Shown here: piece after piece, positions 11,241-24,480 of the stretch
How the letters are laid out: the number at the start of each line of letters is the position of its first letter
How positions within the stretch are numbered: position 1 is the stretch's first letter
DNA from: Laburnicola sp. R22_1
Taxonomy: Eukaryota; Ascomycota; Dothideomycetes; Pleosporales; Didymosphaeriaceae
DNA: 64,000 bases
NCBI GenBank assembly: GCA_014281115.1
Contig: JACONQ010000020.1
Span: forward strand, 620,001 to 684,000
Reading direction: 5' to 3'
Notes under the pieces: model-generated
The model's database searches: none
Told to the model about the DNA's origin: nothing
Seen by the model: only the letters and a program-made list of their open reading frames with translations
Program-made: the position numbers and the translations under genes

Positions 11241-12498
11241 ATCTTTTAGACTATTATTATAATAAGTAATACTAAGTTTATAAAGATTATTTTTAGTAAG
11301 CGCCTAGCTACTAGTGTAATTACTATAGTTCTTACTAAATTAGATATTTTTTTAGCTAAAGTAATTAGGCTTAAACTTTACTTTAAAGTTATTATTATTA
11401 AAAAGAGTAGTTAGAGTTATCTAATATATATTAATTTTTTGGTCGCATTGTTTATTTAGTGTTAATTACTATTTTTAACCACATTTTTTTTAATTTAAGC
11501 CTACGTAGGTTAGGATAGAAAGGCCGCTCTAGTCTAGCGCCTGAAAATACAATCTACTCCTAGTCTCTGCTAACGTAATAGTAGTTATTATATACTTGCT
11601 CTACTATTTATAAGCACTCTAATACCTATTAAAATTTACTTAAAGTATACATAGTAAACTAACTCTTACTTTATTATCGCTGTTAGCGGCAATTGCGCTA
11701 TATTTACGCGCTACTACGCAGTATACTTATATAATATACTTACTATTTAACACTATAACTATAAGAATTTATCATATCTACGCAATACTTTCCTTCCCTA
11801 GTAACTTATTAATAAACACCTTTATCTTCTCTTTTTCTTTACCCTTAATTTTGCTCTCTATTGCCGTCTTTTTAACTAGTAGCAACGTAAGAACTATAGT
11901 AGGAATTCTATACATCTATTATTATTACGCCTATAGTTACTAATTTATTACTAGCCTAACTAGTATATTAGAACTATCTTATATAAAGTAAGGTATACCT
12001 TCTACTTTCTATTAATAATACCCTAAATAGAGTAATATTCTAGTGTAAATTTAGCAACTTTAAGCAGATAGATTATTAGAGCATACTTTTAGGCAATATT
12101 AGTATTAGAATTAGTATTAGTACTAGGGCCTAGAAAAATAGTAGAAAATAGACTAATAGAGATAGCAGTAAAAGTCTCTTTAAGGTTAACTTTAATATAG
12201 AGATAGAGTATTAGTATACCTATAGTGTATAAGTTTTTAGTATATATTATATAAGTAGTACAAACCTACTATTCTAGCTATTACTTCTAGCAATATCTTT
12301 AGGAATAATAGTAGAGGAGATAATAGTTATAGCGTTATAGCGCTAGCGCTATTTTATACCTCCCCCTTACTCTAAACTATAGTATAGTAATATGGCCTTA
12401 CCTATAGTTTTGCATATGGATTTTTTTTAGTTAGAGTAGGCGCGCTAAGCCTACTAAGCTTACTTAGCTCACTTATAACGCGCTAACCCCTTTTATTA
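11241..12498. other. AT-rich RIP-mutated repeat DNA, no readable gene
   Basis: TpA-rich sequence with stops in all frames and no motif I recognise. It is interrupted on the right by the Tc1/mariner element, so it is presumably older repeat sequence. Confidence 0.5.
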
Positions 12499-14615
12499 CA
12501 GTAGGGTGATACAAAAAAAGCGCCTAGTAAAAAGATACCTTTTTAAAAGTTATATAACTAGGTGAGTTTTAATACTATGTAAATACAGAGTATACCGTTT
12601 TAAGGAGAAGGTTTAGGGGATTTAGTATAAAAGATTAGTAAGAGCTTAGTAATCAGCGCTAACTAGAGGTATCTTAGTAAAGTTAAGGGAATATTTTCTT
12701 AAAATTTTGACCCTATATAACTTTTTTCTACGTAGATAAAATTCTATAACTTATATATATTATAGTTTAGGCTATAAGGACTATATAACTTAATTTTTTT
12801 ATAGGTTTCTTTATAGAAATAATAATTATAAGGAAAATAATATAAGTTAATTAAAATTAAACAATTAGATAGAACTAGTAAATAATATATAACTAGTACT
12901 TAGTAAACCATCCTTTAGCCTCTATAACGTCATTATAACGCTTAGGCAAAGATAGTATACAATAATCTATAGCCTCCTGTGGAATTAAATCTCACTCCTC
13001 TTATATAGCTCTTTTAAAGGCTTCTATACTAGATTTACTAGTGCCAAAGCCTAAAGAAGCCCTATTTCTTTTTCCTAGCCTATCTTTTAATAGACTCCAA
13101 ACGTTTTCTATAGGATTGAAGTCTAGTTAATAGGGTGGATGCCCAAAAACAAAGACTTTATTCCTAGAAAACCACCTTTTCACCTGTGGAGTTTCGTGGA
13201 TCTTCGAATTATCCTGTTGAAATTTCCAGCCTAGTTATAATTAGTATAAAGAATAAGATTATAAAAAGATAATATATATATATATTATATATATTAAAAG
13301 AAAAAAGAAAAAAGAAGAAAAAGGGATACTTTACTTACCTCTTTTTAAAAGAGATTTTAAGATAGGATTTAAACACTCCTGTATATATCTAGTGTTATTA
13401 AAGGTCCTAGTTTTAATAGGGTCCCTTAAAAACACTAGTTCAGAACGTTCTCCTATCCAAATACAGCCACAGACTAAGATAGAAATATCTCGCACTTTCA
13501 GTGAATTAGTACTAGCTCAAAAAAAAAAGATATAAAAAAAGTAAAATAGCCTAACTATAGAGAAAAGAGGGCTCTATAATTATAGAATTTAAAAGAAATT
13601 AATAACTTACTAGTTGTTCGGTTTTTGCGCTATTCAGGCCCAATTTTCGATTTTCCCCTTTTTCTTATATATTCTTGCCTATTACCATGCCCCCTTTGGA
13701 TAGTAGACTCATCCGAAAATATAACTTTAGTAAAGTTAATATTTTCTAGCTCCTTAACTATCTCTTTAGCCCAGAATTCTCTTCTTTTAGCTCTTTCTTT
13801 AGTTATATAGGCCTTTTTCTTAGAGACGTTAAAAGAATAGTCTTCTCCTTTTAAAACTCTCTGTAACGTCCTCTTAGTAAAGCCAAAACTATTCTCTTCT
13901 AATAGCCTCTTATTTGTCTTCTTAGGGCTTTTAGTTAAATCCCTATTAATAACTCTTTTCTCTCTAGAAGTAACCTTAGTTACTCTCCCTTGTTTTACCC
14001 CTTTTAATAAGTTATCTCCCTTATTTTTCTTATTAATACGTCTAATAGCAGACTTAATAGATTGTAGAAGCTTATTAAGGGTAGTAGCAATAGTAGAATT
14101 AGAAGTATTTACTTTTTTAAGTAAAGAAACTTAACTTTCGAGTTTTGACAATTTTGGCTCCATTCGAGGAAATACAAAAGAGAAAATTTACTAGACAAAA
14201 GATATTATATTATACTATAATCTTAGCAATAAATTACGTGATTTAATTAACTTTTAAAATCACGTAATTTTTTAACCTTAAATAATATCTTAATTAAGTT
14301 ATATAAGTACTCCGAAATTTTGCTTACGTAATCTACACTAGGCCTAGAATAGCTAGTAAAAACATTAGCCTAGTAGCATACTAAATAAAAAAGTCATAAC
14401 GCCTTAAAAATTGACTTTTTAGAAACACTAAGCTTAGAGATAGATACCTTAAGGACCCTGCTTAATAAGCACGTAACTAGTACCTAATCTTAATTTCCTA
14501 TATTTCCTCTTTAAAACCGTATACCTTGTATTTACATAGTATTAAAACTCACATAGTTATATAACTTTTAAAAAGGTATCTTTGTACTAGGCGTTTTTTT
14601 TGTGTCACTCTACTG
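12499..14615 (-). mobile_element. Tc1/mariner-type transposon
   Basis: A 2117-bp element flanked by TA (12497-12498 and 14616-14617). The ends begin CAGTAGRGTGAYACAAAAA. The inverted repeats can be followed for about 110 bp on each side with few differences (landmarks TTTTTAAAAGTTATATAACT and AATACTATGTAAATACA). It encodes a transposase with introns on the minus strand. It is RIP-affected but clearly better preserved than its surroundings, so it is a later arrival in this nest. Confidence 0.9.
12893..14163 (-). pseudogene. Tc1/mariner transposase with two introns
   Basis: ATG at 14163 opens MEPKLSKLES and an N-terminal HTH-like basic region (IKSAIRRINKKNKG, GFTKRTLQRVLKG). The first catalytic Asp is in KVIFSDESTIQRG. 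An intron at 13610-13512 (GTAAGT...TAG) precedes KVRDISILVCGCIW. A second intron at 13338-13231 (GTAAGT...TAG) restores KRG-WKFQQDNSKIH, the second catalytic Asp. The third acidic residue is in FNPIENVWSLLKDRLG. The protein ends PKRYNDVIEAKGWFTKY at 12893. About five stops remain (for example in GPE-RKNRT, PPY-LD and AI-EE-DLIPQ), each at a position where RIP of Gln or Trp codons gives a stop or close to it. Both introns keep intact borders. Confidence 0.88.
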
Positions 14616-14617
14616 TA

Positions 14618-15951
14618 CAATAGTATACACTTAGTGACTAAAAATTAGATAAAGTACTACTTAAGATATAGTATGCTTTACTATAAATTATAATAAGTAT
14701 ACTATATATTGCCTACGTATAGTATAGTAGATAATATATTATATATTATAAGGAGTCTTGTTGTAAGTTTATACTACTAAAAAAGACTCCTTAGCTTTAC
14801 GCAGCTGCTATAGCCGCGCAAAGAGGCTGCATAATATAAAAAGTAGATTAAATAGGAACTTAGTATATTATAAGTTATAGTAGGTTATTATAAGTCACTA
14901 TAAAGTAACGTTGGTGGTATTCTATAATAAGTTATAAGGGACCTCGAAGTTGCCAAGAAAAACTATTCGGTGGACTAATCTGTCCGGACTACTAATAGAA
15001 TATATTAGTAATATTATTAATAGTAGTTAATATAAGTATAGCCAATATATTATTAAATTATCTACTTAGGGGTAGAATAATAAAGGCTTTTATTTTAAAT
15101 AATATAATAAAAAAGTAGAGCCATTTACTTAGTAATTAAAAAGAGCGTAAAAAGATAATTATAAAAGAAGCGTATAGTACAGCCTATAAAAGCTTTTAAA
15201 ATTATACTATAGCTATATAGTATAATTTAGTATTTTTAGTAGTTTCTATATATATATATATATACTCCTTATATAAACTATAGTATAGAGTTCCTTCTAG
15301 GCAAGAGTTATAAACTGCCTCCACTTATTTAGTTTTTAAGTGGCCCTACTACGTTTACTTACTACGTTTTTTTATTACATTACTAGCGTCTATATAATAT
15401 TATATAAACGCTAAGCCCTAGAATCTAAAGTGCGTTAAAGTTTTACTAATATTTCTCCTCCTAGCTTTTAAGATAACAACTTATAATAATAATACTCCTA
15501 ACTTACTTATCTACCTATCGCCTTACTAGATAATAGATAATCTACCACACATATATACGCTTTACTACTACTATTACTACTATAATATATAATAAATTAC
15601 GCGCGCGCTTTCTACTTCTAACACTAAATAGTATCCTAACACTTTACTAGTCTTATTCTACCTATTATCTATAAATATTTTATAATATAAGCGCGTACCT
15701 ATATATACTCTATGCCTTTAATAACTACTTATTATATATTTCTTTACTCTAGTAAAACCTTAGGTAGTTTAGGTTATGCTTAACTTTTTCTCTATTACTC
15801 TTACTCTATTGCTCTTAAATCTAATTAAATCTTGCCTCTTATTTTCTAAAAGCACTCTAGTAATAATAATTACTAGTGTAGCTAAGCCCTAGATAGCTAA
15901 ACTAGTAGAGACAAAGCTATAAGTTAAAATCTATAGTCTTTAGATTATCTA
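14618..15951. other. AT-rich RIP DNA including repeat R copy B (about 15056-15170)
   Basis: No gene is readable. A short, less mutated patch lies near 14940-14990 (balanced composition). At about 15056-15170 lies a second copy of repeat family R (GGGGTAGAATAATAAAGGC, then TTTACTTAGTAATTAAAAAG), which diverges from the others after about 15170. The rest up to the Gypsy-A LTR is unassigned repeat DNA. Confidence 0.5.
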
Positions 15952-16133
15952 TGTAAGATTGTGGATATAATACTTAATCTATTAATTTACTACTAAGACA
16001 ACCTCTTTAAAAAAAGGAAAGTAGGTCTAAAGGCTATAAGGCCTAAGAAGAAAACTCTAACCTAGCCAAGGCTAATCTAGGCTAGTCTAGGGCAACTAGG
16101 GGGTTACACTACTATAGGGGACGCGTTATAACA
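15952..16133 (-). repeat. Gypsy-A 3' LTR
   Basis: A 182-bp direct repeat matching 30505-30685 along its whole length, including the segment CTATTAATTTACTACTAAG and the end GACGCGTTATAACA. ATCTA lies immediately to its left. Confidence 0.92.
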
Positions 16134-16592
16134 AAGCTCCCTTTCTTTAAAGGACCTTAACTCTAAGGTCGCTAGAGAAATTTTTCTAAATAGGCTAGCT
16201 AAGCTCGCTTAACTAGCCTATTTTAGACTAGCATACCTTTATAAGTTTACCCCCAGCCCTACCACTCTATTATCTCTTCTTACTACTCTCTCTACGTCGC
16301 CACTTATTTTAGTGTAAGTACCTTCTAGGATAGACGCTCCTAGCAGGCTCTAATAAGGATAATCTAGGATAATCTAGGTCTCTTCTAGGCCAAAACACCC
16401 CTAATCTGGGGTTTTCTCAGGCCTGTGGGGGGTCCCCCTATACCTATCTAGGCTTATCTAGAGCTAACGACGCTTAACAGTCTGCTTTAACGTTGCCTAA
16501 TTCTTTTTTTTAATCTATTCGACCTCCTTAGAACAGTCTTGGCTCTAGTTAAGCCCGATCTAGGTCTATCTAGCCCTATCTCACCCTTATTA

Positions 16593-17640
16593 AGATGTCT
16601 AGTACTTTGTAGAGGTTAAAGAAAATAGCCTAGAATAATACACTTATTATAACAAATCTCTATATAACCTACCTCTAGAGTCTAGTAGACAAGCTCTATA
16701 ATAATAAAGTTAAGGAAGTTTATTCTTGCCAGTTCTTCTAAGAGGACTATAGAGCTCTATAGAACTATAAGACCTATATCTTAGATGGCGTTATTAATCC
16801 TAGCCAAAATAATCTTATACTTAAGTGTGTTAAGTGCGCTAACGCTGGTTAGGATTGTTTCTAGGTAAGTAGGGCCAATCTAGGCATATCTAGGCCTCTT
16901 TAGGATTCTTAAGGGCCTTCTAATGTGTTTAGGTTCCCCAGCGTCTTGTCTCTAAGCTTTAGGTCGCCATAAAGCTCATTCTCCTAGATCCTAGTAGCCT
17001 TTATCTTACTAAGGCCGAATTGGACGTAAGGGCATTAAAGAAGATTCCTAAGGTTCCTAAGGGTTCTAAGCCCCCTAGCCTATCTTGCCTTCTCTTAAGG
17101 AGGCTTCTATCTAGTTGTAAAAAGTCTTTAAGAATATCTAAATATAAGTTTCTTCTATCTAGGCCTATTAAGGCCTCCTAAGGCTAATTTTAGGGTAGCT
17201 ATACTAAGGGTAAGTACGCTGGCAATAAGGACACTCTGTTATACTCTAGCTAGGCTAACTTTCCTACTAATAGCTTCCTTTTCCTTAGGCTTACTAAGAA
17301 GAAGAAGGCTAAGGCTAAGAAAAATTAGAAGTATTTAGCAGATAATAATATAGGTAGTCTTGTAGGTACCCCGCATAAGTAGGCTAGAGATAGAAATAAG
17401 GCGGTGGGCAATACTAATCTCTTTGCTATTAAGGTAATCTAAACTTCCTAAGCCCTATCTAGGGTAATCTAGGCTAACTAATATTAGGCTCGCTTGAGTG
17501 CGCTTAAGGACGCGTTAGACTTTCTAGTTAAGAGGGTGCGGCTAGGTTCTAAGGCTTTAGAGCGTGCGAAGAGGGATTTCGAGTTGTTGTGGCAGTAGGT
17601 GCGCATCTGGGATTAGGATTCTTAGGCTTTCTAGGTCTGT
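16593..17640 (+). pseudogene. degraded ORF antisense to Gypsy-A pol, near the 3' LTR
   Basis: Lies between the chromodomain end and the 3' LTR of Gypsy-A but reads on the opposite strand. From ATG 16593 a frame with only TAG/TAA interruptions runs YNNKVKEVYSCQFF, NYKTYILDGVINPS, then KCVKCANAG and DCF, a C-x2-C...C motif. Directly after it is an intact GTAAGT donor (about 16865). Further readable pieces are LTKKKKAKAKKN (about 17300) and a charged, probably coiled-coil stretch LDFLVKRVRLGSKALERAKR (about 17516-17575). The region is notably richer in G+C than the rest of the element. I do not recognise the family; a small zinc-binding accessory protein is a guess. Confidence 0.45.
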
Positions 17641-18139
17641 TTGGCCCTTTCTAACGTTTTCCTAGTCTAAGATACCCCTCTTTTAGCGTTTGCTGTCTCT
17701 CTTTAGCTTTTAGAAGGGGCTAAGGGCCTTATTTAGTCTTATTTATAGGTCTAGAGAGGTAGCTTTGGCCTAGTTTGGCCTTAATTAGGCTTGTTTATAG
17801 TTGGCTCCCTAGTTTATAAATCTTAGACACTAATTAGTTTAGGTTTTTAGTAGAGAAGCTTTTCTATACTTTGCTTTTATAATCCTTTATATTATATATT
17901 TATAATAGTATTTTTGCCTATTTTACAACACTATTACTTCTTAGAGTTTGCAATTGCGTACTATTACTTGCCTATCTACCTACTAGGGCTAGTCTAGACT
18001 AATCTAGGCCTTTCTAGGGTTATCTCTACCCCTCCTTGTTTTAGAGGGCGACCCCGGCCTCTACGTGGCCTATGGGCCTCTTTTAGGGCCTATTTTTACC
18101 TCTAATAGGTTTGCGTCCTCTCTAAAGCCTATGCGCTTA

Positions 18140-18338
18140 AAGAAAGCCTTTATTACTGTCTTAGAAATGTCTTCTACTAGTAAATATTAGTTTTCTTTAT
18201 TACTATATCCTTTTCACTTTACTTTGTATAGCCACCTACTATTCTTTCTTATTCTACTCTTAATTTATTTAACTAGATATATATCTAGACTTATTTATAG
18301 TACTATAATCTTAGGGGAACTTTACTTCTACTACATAA
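18140..18338 (-). pseudogene. chromodomain end of Gypsy-A pol, separated by Gypsy-B
   Basis: On the minus strand the readable pieces are WLYKVK and KGYSNKEN, matching the chromodomain core (YxVKWKGYxxEENTWE). They are followed by VEDISKTVIKAFFKRIGFRE. It adjoins the CATAA duplication at 18334-18338, so Gypsy-B inserted between the integrase and the chromodomain of the older element. Confidence 0.75.
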
Positions 18339-18865
18339 TATTATAATGTAATAGATAATATACGCGCTAGAACTAGATAATTATAGTTAGAGAGTAATTA
18401 TAGGCGAAGATACTAGATAGTGGCAGCATAATACGCGAGGCGGCTTAGCAAAGACGTTATATGAGGAAAATAGAAGCTAGTCTTAGTAGCACTAAGAGGT
18501 AGAAGCTAATAGATAGACTAGAAGTTAACTTTGGCTAGTAGACATAGTGGAAGCTAGTAGGCAGAGTAGAAGCTTTGTTAAGCTAATAGGTAGAGATAAG
18601 GGGGAGCTTCTAGTAGATAAAGATTAGGACTATATAGATCTAGGAAATCTTCTTAGTTTTAAATCTTTGTAGTTAACTCTTTATAGTACTATCTCCTATA
18701 TAGATTAGTGCTAGTTATTTTATCTTATTTAGAATTAGAAGAGTATCACACGAGACTATTAACATCTTACTTAATTTCTCCTAAAGTCTACTAGTACAGC
18801 TACCCTTAGGTTACCTTACCTCCCCTAATACAGATTAGGACAAGATACGTGACCCTATATTAACA
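18339..18865 (+). repeat. Gypsy-B 5' LTR
   Basis: Same 527-bp length as 25085-25611 and alignable end to end (landmarks GGCTTAGCAAAGACGTTATA, TTAGGACTATATAGATCTA, GTTAACTCTTTATAGTACTA). Its terminal TG reads TA, as expected from RIP. It ends ATTAACA. Confidence 0.95.
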
Positions 18866-18913
18866 CTTTGACTACCTAATAGGTTTTAAGAAAATAGTTA
18901 ATATACTATAACA

Positions 18914-20060
18914 ATGCTAGTAAGTGCTTAAGTAATAGCTAGCGATGGCTTAGTAGTAACACTTACTAGTAGCAGCACTAGTAGACTAACTACAAATATA
19001 ACTAGCGTAATAGCGGTATAGGCCAACTAGATTTAATAGTTAGAAGTATAGGTGTTAGAGCTTCTAGTGGCTATTACAGCATAATAGACAGTAGGATTAG
19101 GGAAGACTATTTAACTATCTGTGAAAAAGTACGGTAGAGAAAAAGGACTAGAAAAGTTTCTTACTAATATAGAGCTATACTATTAGTATAATTCGGCTTT
19201 GTTTCCTATAGAATAAGATAAGGTCCTTGCAGCCAGCTTACACCTAAGGAAAAGGGTAGCTAAATGGCTTTAACTGTTAGTAGATAAATTTATTACTAAG
19301 AAGTGGATTAGCGAGATATAGAACGAAACTAAGCTTATATTTAAGATGTGGCAGGATTTTAAAGAATAGATGTGGGTTATATTTAGAGAATTTAATAAGG
19401 AATAATAAGCTAAATAATAAATTTAATAGTTATAATAAATAATATTGGTTAGCAAGTATGCCTTAAAGTTTAGGCAACTATAGTCTAAGGTTAAGTAGAA
19501 TAATGCAGCATTAAAGATAGCCTTCTATTATAGACTAAAGGACAGTGTTAAGAATGCGTTATTACTCTACAATAAACCAGATAACCTAAGCGAGTTAATT
19601 AAGATCGCGGCACGTATTAATAACCGTCTCTATAAAAGAACGCAGAAAAAGAAGTATAGCGGAGCTAAGACAATTACTAAGCTAAAGAAAGAACCCTAGA
19701 TAAGACAATACTATAATAAGGATATAGATGTTATTATGGCTAGCAAAGTCTAGAAAAAGGAAGAATCTTTATAGAAGAAGAAACTAACTAAAGAACTAAG
19801 GAAGGACAACAGCCTATTAAAAAAAGAAAGATAAAGGTAATATAATAATTGCGTATGTCTAGTATGCAGTAAACAAGGCCATTTTAAGCGAAACTGCTTA
19901 GAGGAGTAAAGAATTGACAGAGCTAGAGCTGTTAAAGTGAAAATAATTAGATCCTATAGAGACATAACCCTGCCAGACCTAGATAAGAAGCATGCGGCTC
20001 TTAACTAGACAGAGTGTAAAATAGTAGTTAATAACGAGTATTGCAAAATCTATAAAGAAG
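18914..20060 (+). pseudogene. Gypsy-B gag
   Basis: From ATG 18914 a frame with TAA/TAG stops runs into GREKGLEKFLTNIELYY and LRKRVAKWL, the retrotransposon gag core. It continues with KNALLLYNKPDNLSELIKIA. A nearly intact CCHC knuckle (CLVCSKQGHFKRNC) lies at 19856-19897. No shift is needed to see each part, although continuity of one frame over the whole length was not verified. Confidence 0.85.
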
Positions 20061-20899
20061 ACTAAAAGGTAGTAGTTTAATAACCTGGCCATTTAGACCA
20101 CTTTTTAATTATAATAGAAGAATGTAGAGCGCGATTAGCCTATAGAAAGAATAAGAATCCTTGCTATATTTACTATTAACAGGATTAGAAGGACTAGCAC
20201 AAGCTACTAAAATAGTACTAATGCTATAACAATACCTACAAAACCCATAGGACGTATAAGTATGCGATAGAATAGTGGCTAGTAGGACTAAAAGAAGAAG
20301 ATACGGACAAAACACTTTGTAAATAAGAGAATTATAGAGTTAGATATAAAGAAGAACACAATAATTTACTAGAATAGATAAACTATAACTAAAAGCGGTG
20401 CTTAAAATATACCTATAAGCAAAAAGAAGTATTAACTAGTAGGCATTAATCTAGATATAGGCACCTAAAGCCTTGGGAATGTTAGGTATAAAATTGCCAA
20501 AGACACTAGAATAATAACACAGATAAGAAAGAAGACTAGTGTATAGAAGACACACAGAACCATTATAAATAATAGTATTAAGATATAGACACAGACCCTT
20601 ATTTAGATAAATCTTAGGTAAGGTGCGACAAAGATAACTATTATTAGTATTAGGAAATAAAAGAATTAGCAGAATACTTCCTACCTAATAAAGTCCTTAA
20701 TAAGGTACTATAGTAGTAATAACACGTAACTATATTATAAATAGAGTATTATAAAAACTAGTGTTAAATACACCTTAACACTAAATAGGGCGTAGGATAG
20801 TTTCTAAAGGGTCTCAAACTAACAAAAAACTAGAAAGCTCTTAGTAATAGGGTCACGCTAGTAAAAGTAAAGGGACAACCCTTTACAAAGTACATTACA

Positions 20900-23800
20900 A
20901 TGCACAGACGCGTCTAAAAGTAGATATACTAGTATAAGAATATAAGATTTGCGCGCTTATAAATAGTAGCGCTAAGTAGACCTTTATATTGCTACGGGTA
21001 GTAGAATAACATAATATACTATACTAGAATAAGCCAGAACCTATAAAGGTTATGCTTGCAAATAATACACTACTAGGATATAGGGATAGCGTAATACGCC
21101 TTAAGACCTAGGAAGTATTGCTAGAACTCGCTAGATTAAAGGACTAATAATAAATTAACATTATAGATCTTAAAGAAAAAGATATATTAATAGGATATAA
21201 TTGGCTTAGAAAGTATAATTCCGCCATTAATTAGCAAAATAGAATGTTATAGAGCTAATAGCCTACGAATAAAATTGCTTTATAATAAAGGTTAGAATAA
21301 AGAGGATCTATAAGGCAGGTCGCTTTAGACTACAAATTATAGTTAAGCCTAATAACCTAAAGTATACCCTAGCCAGGTAGGATTAGTAAAATATTAATAA
21401 CGAAAATAATGCGCATATATAGGAAAGACCCTTAGAAAGTAGAGGTTATCTAGGTACAACGAGTTGCAACTATAAAGGATAAATCTTAACCTAATATATC
21501 TTAGAAATATAAGGAATACCGCGAGCTCTTTAAAAAGTACAGAAGCGATAATTTACTAGAGCACTAGAAGTGGAATTATAAGATTTACCTAGAAGAAGGA
21601 GCGAAGCTTAAGCCTAAACATATATACTAGCTATTAGATTACTAGTAGAAAGAACTAAAGGCGTATATTAATAAGAATCTTGTAAGAGGATTTATACAAT
21701 AGAGTGGGAGCTTAATAGCCTTACTAATTCTATTTATACTAAAAAAGAATAGTAAGCTAAGACTCTATGTAGATTATAGACAGCTAAACAACACTATAAG
21801 GAAGGACTAATACCTCTTGCCTCTTATCTAAGAACTTATAAACTAACTCTAGAGAGTTAAGTAGATTATAAAATTTAACATCCGTAAAGAATACTACTAA
21901 ATACGAATTACGAAAGGATTTAAATGGCTTATAGCCTTTAAAACGCAATATGGCCTATTTAAATACATAGTTATGTCTTTTAGATTAATAAACGCGCTAG
22001 CAACATTTTAGGCAGTTATTAACAAGGTACTATATAAATACTTAGACGTATTCTACACAGCGTACTTAGACAACGTACTAGTATACTCTAAGGGATTACT
22101 TAAGAAGCACATATAACATATAAAGAAGGTGCTTAATAAGCTAAAGCAGTATAGGTTACTCTTATAGCTAGAAAAGTGTGAATTCCACGTCACATAGATA
22201 GGATATCTTAGATTTATTATCGGACAAGACGGCATTACTATAGACCCTTAGAAAGTCGCGGCTATACAGGACTAGCCAGTTTCTAAGATAGTTAAGAACG
22301 TGTAATCCTTCCTAGGATTTGCGAACTTCTACTAAAAGTTTATTATAGAATACTTAAAAACCACAGCGCCTCTTACAGAAGTAATTAAGAAGGAGAAAGA
22401 ATTCTCCTAGGATTAGAAATAGTAAGCAGCTTTTGAGAAGCTAAAGGAGCTATTTACTACGATAATACTACTATAGATATAAGATCTAACATAACTAATA
22501 TAGATAAAAATAGATATATTAGACCACGCCTTAGAAGCTGTGCTTATATAGTAGGACAAGGATAGAAAATAGAGACTAATATTCTATTATTCTAGGAAGT
22601 TCTTAGGAGCAGAACTCAACTATAATATTCACGACAAGGAACTATTAGCAATAATAGACTCTTTTAAATAATAGGAACTATAGCTTATAAGAGCTCGACA
22701 CTAGATTAAGATATTCTCAGACTACTAGAATCTTACGAGTTTTATATTAACTAAGAAACTCAACTAATAATAGGTTAGATAGGCAGAAACAATGGCAAAC
22801 TATAATTTTAGGATCTACTATCGCTCTGGATCGCTAAATAGGATAGCAGACGCCCTTAGTAGAAGATTAGACCTTAGAGAAACAGATTAATCCGAGACGG
22901 ATAATGCGGTTTTACAAATAGGAACTAATAGGACTCTATAGTACAACTAACCATAATTGGCAGAAGTGGTAATATTCTAATACAAAGGATTACAAGTTAA
23001 GGATTTTTAGGATTATTCCTAACTAAACTAAGAATAATAAGATTAGTATAATCTAAACTAGTGGATATAACACGCTATAAAGGATCACAATAATTAAGGC
23101 AAGATTAAGGTACTAGACAATATAGCCAAGACCTTAATTAAATTATAATATAAGTTAAGGAATGGAGACATCTAGGTATCGACGAAACGACTCGACGAAT
23201 TCGGCTGGAATACGACATTCCACACGCGCACGATAAGGTAAAAAAGATTATAGGCAACTGTTTGGCATGTGCAAAGAACAAGCCTAAGAGATATAAGTCC
23301 TACGGGTTGTTATAACCCTTAACACCACCTATAAGACTATAGACTAGTATTATAATAGACTTTATAGTAAAGCTTCTAGCATTAATAGAACCTAGATCTA
23401 GACAACTATACGACTTAATATTAGTAATTATTAACTAATTAACTAAATGGGCATACTTTATACCTACAAACAAGTCTATTATAGTAGAAGATATGGCTTA
23501 CAAGATTACAAGAACTCTTGTTGCTAATTATAGACTGCTAGAGGAATTTATTATAGATTATAATAAGCTATTTACATCTAAGTACTAGAAAACGTTATTA
23601 GCAATACTAGGAGTTATTCGCAAGCTTACGACAATGGCTTACACTTAGACAAATAGCCAAATAGAACAAATTAACCAGATACTTAAACAATATCTATAGA
23701 TATATATTAATAAGTTATAGGACAACTAGATTAAACTACTACTAATAGTATAATTAGCGTATAATAGTGTAAAATCTAGTATAATAGGACGCTTACTATA

Positions 23801-24430
23801 TTACGCAAACCACGGATATGAGCCAGTCGCTTATAGAGATTTAAAAGACATTAAGAGCCTTTTAGTATCGGCTAATAAAAAGGCCTAGCTTATGCAGAAA
23901 CTATATAAAGAATTAAGCAAACGAATAGCTTAAAGAAACCTTATAATAGCTAAATAAGCGAATAAACACAGGCTTAAGAGACTAATCCTTAAGAGGGAGG
24001 ACAAAATTCTTCTATCACAGAGGAATCTAAAGACTAAGTAACTATTTAAGAAACTTAACCACCTCTAAGTAGGATTATTTAAAATCCTAGAGGAATAAGA
24101 ACTAGTAAACTATAAGCTAAAGTTACTAAAAAAGATCTATATACACCCTATCTTTTATAAATTACTTTTTAAACTAGCACTACTAGACGCCAAAATTAAA
24201 ACCTTACTCGAGCTTAAAGATAAGGAATACAAGGTTAAAGAGATTTAGAACCTAAGAAAGTTTAGATATTAGTGGAAGTATCTAATTAAGTAGAAGGGAT
24301 AGCCCACTAGTTAGAATATATAGAAACCTATTAAGAACCTACTTAGGTGCAGGAAGGCGGTAAAGCAGTATTACTAAAAGAATCCAAAAAAGTCGATTCT
24401 AATAGAGGTAAGTGAGCCTAATTAATAGAG
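20900..24430 (+). pseudogene. Gypsy-B pol: protease, RT, RNase H, integrase, chromodomain
   Basis: The protease appears near 20,960 as ALINSSAK-TFILLRVVE; the DSG motif has Asp changed to Asn. DILIGYNWLRKYN follows. RT (about 21,620-22,200) has LFILKKNSKLRLYVDYRQLN, QYGLFKYIVMSFRLINA and YLDN at 22063 where YxDD is expected (second Asp to Asn). RNase H (about 22,500-22,880) has HDKELLAIIDSFK and IADALSRRLDL. The integrase (about 23,150-24,100) has the CLACAKNKPKRYKSYG zinc region and IIIDFIVK. The chromodomain (about 24,200-24,340) shows EYKVKEI-NLRKFRY-WKYLIK-KG. Several catalytic acids have been changed by G-to-A, so the enzyme is dead. Confidence 0.9.
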
Positions 24431-24480
24431 GACTAGTCGAAAGTAGAAGGATACATAACGTCTAAGGTAAATAATAAAGA

